A stretch of DNA of 47,434 nucleotides. Origin: an uncultured Eubacteriales bacterium. Lineage in GTDB: Bacteria; Bacillota; Clostridia; Oscillospirales; Oscillospiraceae. Where the stretch lies: contig UQZR01000020.1 in assembly GCA_900545585.1 (NCBI GenBank), positions 1 through 47,434 of the forward strand, read 5' to 3'. Below are positions 33,474-40,504 of this stretch, piece after piece; within the stretch, counting starts at the first letter, position 1, and every line of letters starts with the position of its first letter. Made by a program: the position numbers and the translations under genes. The notes below the pieces were generated by a model. The model did no database searches, had not been told where the DNA came from, and was given only the letters and a program-made list of their open reading frames with translations.

Positions 33474-33653
33474 ATGGCAAACTACTATACGCCGTTTTCG
33501 CTGCGGGTCTCCGAGGAGCTGCTGGACAAGGTGAAGCAGCTCGCGGCCGCGCACAAGCGCTCCGCCAACAAGGAGATAGAGTTCGCGCTGGAGCAATACG
33601 TGGCCGCCTATGAACAGGAGCACGGGAGCATCCGCCTGCCGCCGCAGGCGTAA
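33474..33653 (+). CDS. Ribbon-helix-helix (Arc-family) DNA-binding protein
   Basis: A 59-residue Arc-like protein. The beta strand TPFSLRVSEEL is followed by two helices (LDKVKQLAAAHKRSANKEIEFALEQYVAA), the standard RHH layout. Start at ATG 33474; the ribosome site (GGGTGAT) is modest. It is divergent from the 57-aa gene, and its likely operators are the TGATATCA sites between them. Its last codons lie within the 56-bp repeat. It resembles antitoxins in fold, but no toxin is evident. Confidence 0.8.
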   Translation: MANYYTPFSLRVSEELLDKVKQLAAAHKRSANKEIEFALEQYVAAYEQEHGSIRLPPQA

Positions 33654-33700
33654 CACATCATGAAAAAGAGGGAGAACGCTCCGCGTTCTCCCTCTTTTTT
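33645..33700 (+). repeat. 56-bp direct repeat, copy 2 (terminator cassette)
   Basis: Exact copy of 33134-33189, including the end of the RHH gene (CAGGCGTAA) and its terminator hairpin. Its last T is also the first base of the stop triplet (on the minus strand) of the DUF4015 gene, so it also ends that gene from the other side. Confidence 0.92.
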
Positions 33701-35379
33701 CAGCTCAGTGCGCTGATGATGCTCTGGTACTTGTTGATGTCCGAGCCGCCGTTCCACGTCATAAAGCCGCCGCTGCAGCCGGTGTCCCGCAGAGCTCTGA
33801 CCTCCGCCGCCACCTCCTCCGCGCCGTAGGTGTTGTACGGCTCGCGGATGGCGTTGTAGGCCTGTATCCACGTGCGCACCGCCGCCGGAGAGGCTGTCTC
33901 CGCCTGCCGCGCCGCCGCGGCCGCGCCGAACATGTGTACCGTGTCGTAGGGGTGCTCCCAGGGCTTGTAGTCCCCCTGGGCGCTGTAATGGTCGGGATAG
34001 GGCATGCCGGAGATGGCGTCCACCGCCGCGCTGATGGCCGGCCAGTACTGGCCGCAGGCGGTGACGTAGGGATTGGCGCACTCGCCGAACACGTCGCCGG
34101 ACAGATAGTACCCCGCGCTGTGGAGCCGCTCCGCCGCGTACAGCAGGAACCTCTGCACCGCTTGGGCCTTGCTCTCGCCGTAGGCGTTGCGGTAGTCGAT
34201 GGTCCCCGCCTTCTCGTAGCTATACGCCCCATCGGGGAAGCGGATATAGTCGAACTGGATCTCGTTGAAGCCCAGAGCCGCCGCCTCCAGCGCCAGATCC
34301 ACCTTGTACTGCCACACCGTCCGGTCGTAGGCGCTGGGCCAGTACATGGAGCTGATCTTCAGAGGCGTACCCTCCAGGTCGCAGATGACCTGCTCCGGAT
34401 GGTCCGCCGCCAGATGGGCGTCGTTGAACACGGTGATGCGTCCGATGAGGTAGTATCCCGCAGCCTTCAGCTTCTGAATGTTGGTCTGGAAGTTTTCTCT
34501 GGTGTCCATGGCCGCCGCGTAGGCGGACGGACTGTACTGCTGCATCACCGGTGAGGCGTAGGACACGGCGGTACCGTCTACGATGTCCACCACGAAGGCG
34601 TTGACGCCGCTGCCCTCCGCCACGCGCAGGTAGCTGTCGGCGTACTGGACGGCGGAGCCGTTGAGGTACAGGGCCCGCACCTCATCGGGCATGACGTTGC
34701 CCTCGATGGCCCCCTTCTCCACAGGGTAGTAGTCCAGCCCCGCTGCATCGCCGCCGCCCCAGCTGTCGCCGCGGGAGGCGTGGAGCTGATACAGCTCCGC
34801 ATCGTACTGGGCCAGGGCCTCGTCCTCTGTCATGCGGACGTTGGCAGCGGCGATATAGCCCTCGCCCCGCTGGCAGGACACCTGCCAGCGCAGCACCTCG
34901 CCGTTTTCGTCCAGCCCGTCGAAGCCGGTGACGGCGAGGGCCATGCCCTTTTCCACGGCGCAGCCCGGGACAGCCCCGGTCTCATCCAGCAGGCTCATGC
35001 CCCGCAGGGCGTACACCGTCTCCACCTGTACCGTCCGGCTGAGATCATCGGCCAGATGGGACGCGTCCAGCAGGACGTACCCCTCGCCGTTGACCACGCG
35101 GACGCGGCCGTCCTCACGGGGCGTCTCCACATCTGCGGCCACGTAGGCCACCTGACTGCCCCGCACCAGTACGCCCAGCTCCGCGCCGCTGTCGGCGTCG
35201 TACACCGGCGCGGACGCCGTCTCCGACGCCACGTAGCCGATGGCCGTCTCCGGCGCCTTCGGCGGCTGCAGCTGCCGGTAGATATACACGCCCAGAACGG
35301 CCACCGCCGCCAGCGCCAGCAGGATAAAGAGGATCCCCGCGGTGCGGCCGGCGCTGCCGGTTTTCTCTTTTGTTGACAT
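33700..35379 (-). CDS. DUF4015 putative glycoside hydrolase with N-terminal membrane anchor
   Basis: A 559-residue exported protein. After a short basic start, residues 14-36 form one membrane helix that probably anchors it outside the cell. SH3-like segments (about residues 45-180) precede a TIM-barrel-like domain of the DUF4015/putative glycoside hydrolase family (about 215-555). Its key motif is GFNEIQFDYIRFPDG, where the Asp is the likely catalytic or binding residue. The substrate is unknown. Start at ATG 35379 with AAGGAG nine bases before; TATAAT (35424-35419) lies upstream. It is divergent from the dockerin/cohesin operon. Confidence 0.82.
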   Translation of the reverse strand: MSTKEKTGSAGRTAGILFILLALAAVAVLGVYIYRQLQPPKAPETAIGYVASETASAPVYDADSGAELGVLVRGSQVAYVAADVETPREDGRVRVVNGEGYVLLDASHLADDLSRTVQVETVYALRGMSLLDETGAVPGCAVEKGMALAVTGFDGLDENGEVLRWQVSCQRGEGYIAAANVRMTEDEALAQYDAELYQLHASRGDSWGGGDAAGLDYYPVEKGAIEGNVMPDEVRALYLNGSAVQYADSYLRVAEGSGVNAFVVDIVDGTAVSYASPVMQQYSPSAYAAAMDTRENFQTNIQKLKAAGYYLIGRITVFNDAHLAADHPEQVICDLEGTPLKISSMYWPSAYDRTVWQYKVDLALEAAALGFNEIQFDYIRFPDGAYSYEKAGTIDYRNAYGESKAQAVQRFLLYAAERLHSAGYYLSGDVFGECANPYVTACGQYWPAISAAVDAISGMPYPDHYSAQGDYKPWEHPYDTVHMFGAAAAARQAETASPAAVRTWIQAYNAIREPYNTYGAEEVAAEVRALRDTGCSGGFMTWNGGSDINKYQSIISALS

Positions 35380-35508
35380 AGGCAAATTCTCCTTGTGCTC
35401 GTTGGTGTTACAGCGGACATTATACGATATTCTCCGCCATATTTCCACCCTGTTCTTCCTGCGGCGGCAAAATTTCCCCCCTTTTTCCGTTTTTCCCCAC
35501 ATTTCCGG

Positions 35509-35537
35509 TAGACAACGGTGGGAACGAATGGTATACT
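35509..35537 (+). promoter_or_regulatory. Promoter of the dockerin/cohesin operon
   Basis: TAGACA (35509-35514) and TATACT (35532-35537) are spaced by 17 bases. About 65 bases of leader follow before the first ATG. Confidence 0.62.
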
Positions 35538-35607
35538 GTCAGTGATTATGTAAATCAGCGGCGTTCTCCGCCGCTTTGACGACTACTGAAAAGGCAGGGT
35601 GTATGCG

Positions 35608-38016
35608 ATGAAAAGGATGAAGCGGAGCACCGCCATGGTGCTGGCCGCCGCCGTGGTGCTGAGCCTGCTGGCCACGGCGCTGCTGGCCGCCAGCAAGAAC
35701 TGGCAGGACGCGGGACTGGGCGACCTGAGCCAGTACTACGAGACGGGCAACAGCGCCGACCCAGGCTACGTCTCCACCGTCCGCGGCGACAGCGGCGGCA
35801 CGTCCTACGGCATCTATATGTTCGCCAGCAACGCCGGCACGCCCCTGAGCTTCGTCCAGTGGCTGCAGGAGTTCAAGTCCGGCTCCATCTACCGCGACAT
35901 GGGCGACACGCTGTATAACGCCTACGCCTACGACCGCAACGGCAAGTACTCCCCCGGCTACGGCAGCAATTTCAACGCCACCTGGCGCAGCGTGGCCGAC
36001 GACTACCCCGACGAGTTCATGCAGTCCCAGAAGGACTATTGGGAGACCCACGCCTATGCGGACCTGCTGAAGAACATCAAGTCCGCCGTCCCCTCCTTCG
36101 ATCTGGATGACTACTCCGTGGCTCTGCGCAATGTGTTCTGGAGCCGCAGCGTCCACCACGGCGCAGGTGTGATCCGCGGCGCCAGCAGCAGCGATGGGCG
36201 CAGCGGCGCCACCGGCGTCATCCTCCGTGCCTTCGACTCTCTGGGCGGCTTCAAGAACCAGAGCGAGGCCCAGCTGATCCAGGCCATCTACGCCGAGTGC
36301 AGCCGTCTGGACAAGACCCCCGAGCCCAAGCGCATGACCGGCGACGCCGCCAGCAAATACGGCGTATCCGGCCAGTCCATGGCTTATTTCAGCGCCAACT
36401 CCGGCGACGTGCAGCTCAGCGTGTACAGCCGCCTGCACGTCAATGAGCCGGCGGACGCGCTGGTAATGCTCTACGCCAACTCCGATGCCCCGCTGGCCGA
36501 CGGTGCCTACCGCCTGTCGCCCCGCGGCACTACGGACCGCGGCATGGCCGCCGACCTGTCGGGTCTTACCAAGATCTCCTCCGCCGCCTCCGTGCAGCTG
36601 ACGTACTTCGCCAGCGGCTACTACACCCTGACGGTGGGCGATAAACGCCTCAGCGATAACGGCGGCAAGGTCACGCTGGCCTCCGCCACTGCCGGCAACG
36701 AGCAGCTGTGGGCCCTCACCGGCGACAGCCCCTACTATCTCCAGAACCGCGCCACCGGCCGCTATCTGGCGCTCGCGGACAACAGCGTGTCCACTGTGAA
36801 GGACACCGCCGGCGCCACCAAGCTCCAGCTCACCGCCGATGGCAGTGTCTGGGGCGCCGAGGGTCTGTTCTACCCCGGCAGCGAGGGCAATGAAACCCAA
36901 CTGCTGGCCAATAAATCCTCTTACCCCGTCCGCGGCGTCATCACCAGCAGCCTGCCCATCACCAGCGTCACCGTGAAGGCGGTGTCCTCCAGCGGCAGCA
37001 CCGGCTTTACCGCCACCAGCAGCATCAAGGGCACCGTCTACTCCTACGACCTGTGGAAGCTGGACAGCGCCTGCGCCTTCAGCCGCCTCAGCGTCGGCGA
37101 GTACACCCTGACCATCACCGCGACAAACAGCGCAGGCACCGTGACTCTGGCGGAGTCCCAGTTCAAGGTCAACGCCAACAGTTCCTTCAGCCCCGGCGAC
37201 CTCTCCGACGAGGAGTACGCCGTGTCCTTCCAGATAGGCGACGTGGTGGTCGAAAGCCGCATGTACCGCCTTACCGACACCTACGGCGAGCTGCCCACGG
37301 TGGACGAGGCCGGCTTCCAGGGCTGGTACCGCGAGGACGGCACGGAGATCTCCCCCAACTCGCCGGTGGCCGCCTCTAACCACACGCTTTACGCCCGCTT
37401 CGGCGACCTCTACACCGTCACCTTCCAGGTGGACGGCGAGACGGTCCGCACCTTCAAGCTGGCCCAGGGCGATCTCATCACCGCCCCTGCCAACCCCGTG
37501 AAGGCGGCGGACAGCAAGTACACGTACAGCTTCAAGAACTGGGTGGATCAGAACGGCGACGTTTTTGCCGCCAAGGCCACCTACATGGGCACCAAGGACA
37601 TCACCTACACCGCCCAGTTCACCAAGACCGCCAAACCCGACCACGGCAGCGGCGATCCCACGGAGCCCTCCGGCGCGTTCCTCACCGGTATCGCGCCCCA
37701 GACCTCCGTCAAGACGCTGAACGACTCCGGCTACACCGTGTATGACGGCAAGAAGGAGATCACCTCCGGCTACGTGGGCACGGGCATGACCGCCGTCGAC
37801 GGCAGCTCCAGCCTGACCATCGTCGTCACCGGCGATGTCACCGGCGACGGCCGCATCACCATCACCGATGTGGTCAAGCTCCAGAACTACGCCGCCGGCG
37901 CAGGCGACCTGAACGAGGCCGCTCTGAAGGCCGCCGACATCAACGGCGACGGCCGTGTCACCATCACCGATGTGGTCCAGGCGGCCCAGGTCACCGTGGG
38001 CCAGCGCACCATCTGA
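35608..38016 (+). CDS. Secreted lysozyme-like multidomain protein with C-terminal dockerin
   Basis: An 802-residue exported protein. Residues 1-28 are a signal peptide. Residues 40-250 contain YETGNSADPGYVS then GDSGGTSYGIYMF, a pattern known from lysozyme-like muramidase domains in phage tail and VgrG-type proteins; Glu45 is the candidate acid. Residues 290-435 look like a ricin-type beta-trefoil (NRATGRYLALADN, NEQLWALTG). Residues 535-675 hold InlB-type repeats (GFQGWYREDG, LYARFGD). Residues 735-800 are a dockerin with two calcium loops, DVTGDGRITITD and DINGDGRVTITD. Start chosen at ATG 35608; a GTG at 35599 is possible. The next gene, 14 bases on, encodes a cohesin. Confidence 0.8.
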   Translation: MKRMKRSTAMVLAAAVVLSLLATALLAASKNWQDAGLGDLSQYYETGNSADPGYVSTVRGDSGGTSYGIYMFASNAGTPLSFVQWLQEFKSGSIYRDMGDTLYNAYAYDRNGKYSPGYGSNFNATWRSVADDYPDEFMQSQKDYWETHAYADLLKNIKSAVPSFDLDDYSVALRNVFWSRSVHHGAGVIRGASSSDGRSGATGVILRAFDSLGGFKNQSEAQLIQAIYAECSRLDKTPEPKRMTGDAASKYGVSGQSMAYFSANSGDVQLSVYSRLHVNEPADALVMLYANSDAPLADGAYRLSPRGTTDRGMAADLSGLTKISSAASVQLTYFASGYYTLTVGDKRLSDNGGKVTLASATAGNEQLWALTGDSPYYLQNRATGRYLALADNSVSTVKDTAGATKLQLTADGSVWGAEGLFYPGSEGNETQLLANKSSYPVRGVITSSLPITSVTVKAVSSSGSTGFTATSSIKGTVYSYDLWKLDSACAFSRLSVGEYTLTITATNSAGTVTLAESQFKVNANSSFSPGDLSDEEYAVSFQIGDVVVESRMYRLTDTYGELPTVDEAGFQGWYREDGTEISPNSPVAASNHTLYARFGDLYTVTFQVDGETVRTFKLAQGDLITAPANPVKAADSKYTYSFKNWVDQNGDVFAAKATYMGTKDITYTAQFTKTAKPDHGSGDPTEPSGAFLTGIAPQTSVKTLNDSGYTVYDGKKEITSGYVGTGMTAVDGSSSLTIVVTGDVTGDGRITITDVVKLQNYAAGAGDLNEAALKAADINGDGRVTITDVVQAAQVTVGQRTI

Positions 38017-38030
38017 GCAGGAGGTACTCT

Positions 38031-39641
38031 ATGAAAAACAAACTGCTTCGCACCGCCCTTTCCCTGGTCACAGCGTGCCTGCTGGTACTGGCCATCCTGC
38101 CCCAGCGGGCGGAGGCCGCCGGCGCGTCCCTCTCCGGCAGCAGCAGCGTCCAGGCCGGCAATTCCGTGACGCTGACCCTGTCCGTGGACAGTAAGATCCT
38201 CGGCCTGACGGCGGACCTGAACTGCGGCGACGGCCTGACCTTCACCAACTACTCCTGCTCCGTCAGCGGCTGGAGCATCCTGGTGAACCAGAACCATTTC
38301 AGCGTCTATGGCACCAACAGCGCCAGCGGCGGCATCATCACCGTGACGCTGAAGGTATCCTCCAGCGTTCAGGGCGGCGCGGCCCTCAGCGCCAGCTTCA
38401 GCAACATCGTAGCCTCCGACGGCGAGACCGACATCGACGTGGGCACCGCCAGCTGGACCGGCAGCGTGGCCGCCGCGCCCAGCGGCGACTGTACCCTGTC
38501 CGCCATCATGTGCGGCAACGCCACCCTGTCCCCCGCCTTCTCCTCCGGCACCACGTACTACACCGCCAAGGTCCCTTATAGCGTGTCCAAGCTGAGTCTG
38601 GATTATAACCGCAACGACAAGGGCCAGACCGTCAACATCAGCGGCAATGACCTGGCCGTAGGCGTCAATACCGTCACCCTGAAGGTCACGGCGGCCAACG
38701 GCACCACCAAGTCCTACGTCATTGAGGTCACCCGCGAGCAGGACCCCAACTACAAGGCCTCCACCGATGCCGCTTTGTCGGCGCTGGGCATTGAGGGTGC
38801 GACCCTCAGTCCCGCCTTCAGCAGCACCGTCCACGACTATGTGGCCTATGTGCCCTTTGAGACAAAAACGGTGAAGGTCAACGCCTCCGCCAACGACAGC
38901 AAGTCCAGCGGCATCACCGGCACCGGCGACATCACGCTGGACAAGGAGGGCGACAACCCCATCTCCGTGGTATGCACCGCCGAGGACAAGACCACCAAAC
39001 TGGAGTACACCGTCCATGTGGTCCGTATGCCGGAGTACACCGGCACCCTGCCCGTGATCTCCGCGGCGGAGCCGGAACCGGAGCCGGAACCGGAGCCCGA
39101 GCCCGAGCCGGAGACTCCCATGCTCCAGATCCCCGTGAGCATCAAGCTGCCCCTGCTGGGTGAGGTCCGCACCGTGGTCGCCCTGATCGGCGGCGTGGTG
39201 CTGGTGGCCGCCCTGCTGTTCCTGCTTGGCCTGTTCATCGGCCGCGGCACCGGCGGCGGTCCCGATGATGACGGCAACGGCCCCGATGACCGCGATGACC
39301 GCCCCGACCGCGGCGGCAGAGACCACCGCGAGGAGCGCGAGGAGCGCCGCGAGCGCCGTCACCCTGCGCCGGAGCGTTCCCGCCCCGCGCCCCGCATCGT
39401 GCCCCGTCAGGCGGAGCCGGTACAGCAGCCCGCTCCCAAGGCCCGTGACTGGAAGGACTTCGACATCCCGCTGGACGATGAGCCCACCGTCAGGCCCGCG
39501 CCTCAGCCCGCCGCTCCCGACAAGGACCTGCTGGCGGACACGGTGGATCAGGTACTGGCGGACGAGCCCACTCCCAAGGATGAGGAGGATGTGCGCACCA
39601 TGTCTCTGGAGGACCTGCTGAAGGATATTCGCAGCATGTAA
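38031..39641 (+). CDS. Membrane-anchored cohesin scaffold protein with cytosolic tail
   Basis: A 536-residue protein. Signal peptide 1-29 (ending AEA). Residues 30-148 resemble a cohesin (SLSGSSSVQAGNSVTLTLSV, GGIITVTLKVSS, SFSNIVASDGE, DIDVGTASW). Two cadherin-like beta-sandwich domains follow (about 153-235 and 243-333; both have LSPAFSS). A Glu-Pro repeat (347-361) leads to one membrane helix (381-404) and a 130-residue tail, first Asp/Gly/Arg-rich, then Pro-rich, ending in an acidic helix. AGGAGG precedes the ATG. It probably binds the dockerin of the gene before it and holds that enzyme at the membrane. Confidence 0.8.
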   Translation: MKNKLLRTALSLVTACLLVLAILPQRAEAAGASLSGSSSVQAGNSVTLTLSVDSKILGLTADLNCGDGLTFTNYSCSVSGWSILVNQNHFSVYGTNSASGGIITVTLKVSSSVQGGAALSASFSNIVASDGETDIDVGTASWTGSVAAAPSGDCTLSAIMCGNATLSPAFSSGTTYYTAKVPYSVSKLSLDYNRNDKGQTVNISGNDLAVGVNTVTLKVTAANGTTKSYVIEVTREQDPNYKASTDAALSALGIEGATLSPAFSSTVHDYVAYVPFETKTVKVNASANDSKSSGITGTGDITLDKEGDNPISVVCTAEDKTTKLEYTVHVVRMPEYTGTLPVISAAEPEPEPEPEPEPEPETPMLQIPVSIKLPLLGEVRTVVALIGGVVLVAALLFLLGLFIGRGTGGGPDDDGNGPDDRDDRPDRGGRDHREEREERRERRHPAPERSRPAPRIVPRQAEPVQQPAPKARDWKDFDIPLDDEPTVRPAPQPAAPDKDLLADTVDQVLADEPTPKDEEDVRTMSLEDLLKDIRSM

Positions 39642-39648
39642 CAAAAAA

Positions 39649-39684
39649 GAGTACGGACGCTTTCGCGTCCGTACTCTTTTTTTT
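39649..39684. terminator. Terminator of the dockerin/cohesin operon (bidirectional)
   Basis: GAGTACGGACGC pairs perfectly with GCGTCCGTACTC around TTTC, with six A before and eight T after. Confidence 0.92.
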
Positions 39685-39685
39685 C

Positions 39686-40504
39686 TCACAGCGCCCCCTT
39701 GGGGCAGCTCTTCACACACTCCATGCACAGGATGCACTCCGTGCCGTTGGCCCGCCGGCGGGAGTTGTCCGTCATGTCCACCTCCATGGGGCACGCCCTT
39801 CTGCACCGCCCGCAGGACACGCATTTGCTCTTGTCGCAGGTGATACGGACCAGGGAAAAATAGCTCATGGGCTTTAAGAACACCGTCACAGGGCACAGGT
39901 ACTTGCAGAAGGCGCGGTTGTCCCGAAACGCAAAGGCCAGCAGGATACCTGCCCCGTAGTACAGTGCGTTGCCGATGACAAAGGCCCAGAACATGATGCG
40001 CTCCAGGTGCCCCACATTGGCCAGAAACAGCGTCGCCACAAAGGCCAGCGACAGTGTGAACGTCACGTACCGCAGCCAGCCGATGGGCTTCCGCGGCGTC
40101 TGCGGCACCTTGTAGGGCAGGAAGTCCAGCACCATGGCCGTCCAGCAGGCGTACCCGCACCAGCCTCGCCCGAACAGCAGCGGCCCGAAGATCTTGGCCA
40201 CGGCGTAGTGGATGGTGGCCGCCTCGAACACGCCGGTGAACAGGTAGTACCAGAACCCCTCGATCTGCATATTCTCCCCGCAGATCAGGCCCAGATACAC
40301 CAGCATATACGATCCCACCAGCAGCTGCGTCACCCGTCGGGCGTGCTTGTATTTTCCCACGAACAGCGCCGTCCCCAGGGCGATAGAGCCGCCGATATAG
40401 CTAAAATTAAAGAGGTAGAACAGGTTGTCCTTGGTGAGCCACAGCACCACGGCCACCGTCTCGAACACCGCCAGCAGCGCCAGCGAGGGCAGATACTTCT
40501 TCAT
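39686..40504 (-). CDS. Membrane 4Fe-4S polyferredoxin (NapH/NosR-like)
   Basis: A 272-residue integral membrane protein with about five helices. GWCGYACW (Cys116, Cys120) and CKYLCP (Cys200, Cys204) are motifs of the NapH/NosR/CcoG group. The C-terminal part has two [4Fe-4S] motifs, CVSCGRCRRACP (from residue 228) and CILCMECVKSCP (from 257). It would move electrons at the membrane. Its gene overlaps the end of the corrinoid methyltransferase gene by ATGA, so it may supply low-potential electrons to reactivate the corrinoid; that role is inferred. Confidence 0.8.
   Translation of the reverse strand: MKKYLPSLALLAVFETVAVVLWLTKDNLFYLFNFSYIGGSIALGTALFVGKYKHARRVTQLLVGSYMLVYLGLICGENMQIEGFWYYLFTGVFEAATIHYAVAKIFGPLLFGRGWCGYACWTAMVLDFLPYKVPQTPRKPIGWLRYVTFTLSLAFVATLFLANVGHLERIMFWAFVIGNALYYGAGILLAFAFRDNRAFCKYLCPVTVFLKPMSYFSLVRITCDKSKCVSCGRCRRACPMEVDMTDNSRRRANGTECILCMECVKSCPKGAL

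Noticed and set aside
33193..33653. Toxin-antitoxin module
   Set aside because: The RHH protein resembles antitoxins, but the partner is divergent, acidic, without toxin motifs, and toxin-antitoxin genes are normally co-directional and overlapping.
35539..37644. Open frame of about 700 codons on the minus strand opposite the dockerin gene
   Set aside because: Shadow of the strongly biased coding strand; Gly/Val/His-rich with no domains.
35608..39641. A cellulosome gene cluster
   Set aside because: There is only one cohesin-like domain and one dockerin, and no cellulase, xylanase or carbohydrate-binding module genes nearby.
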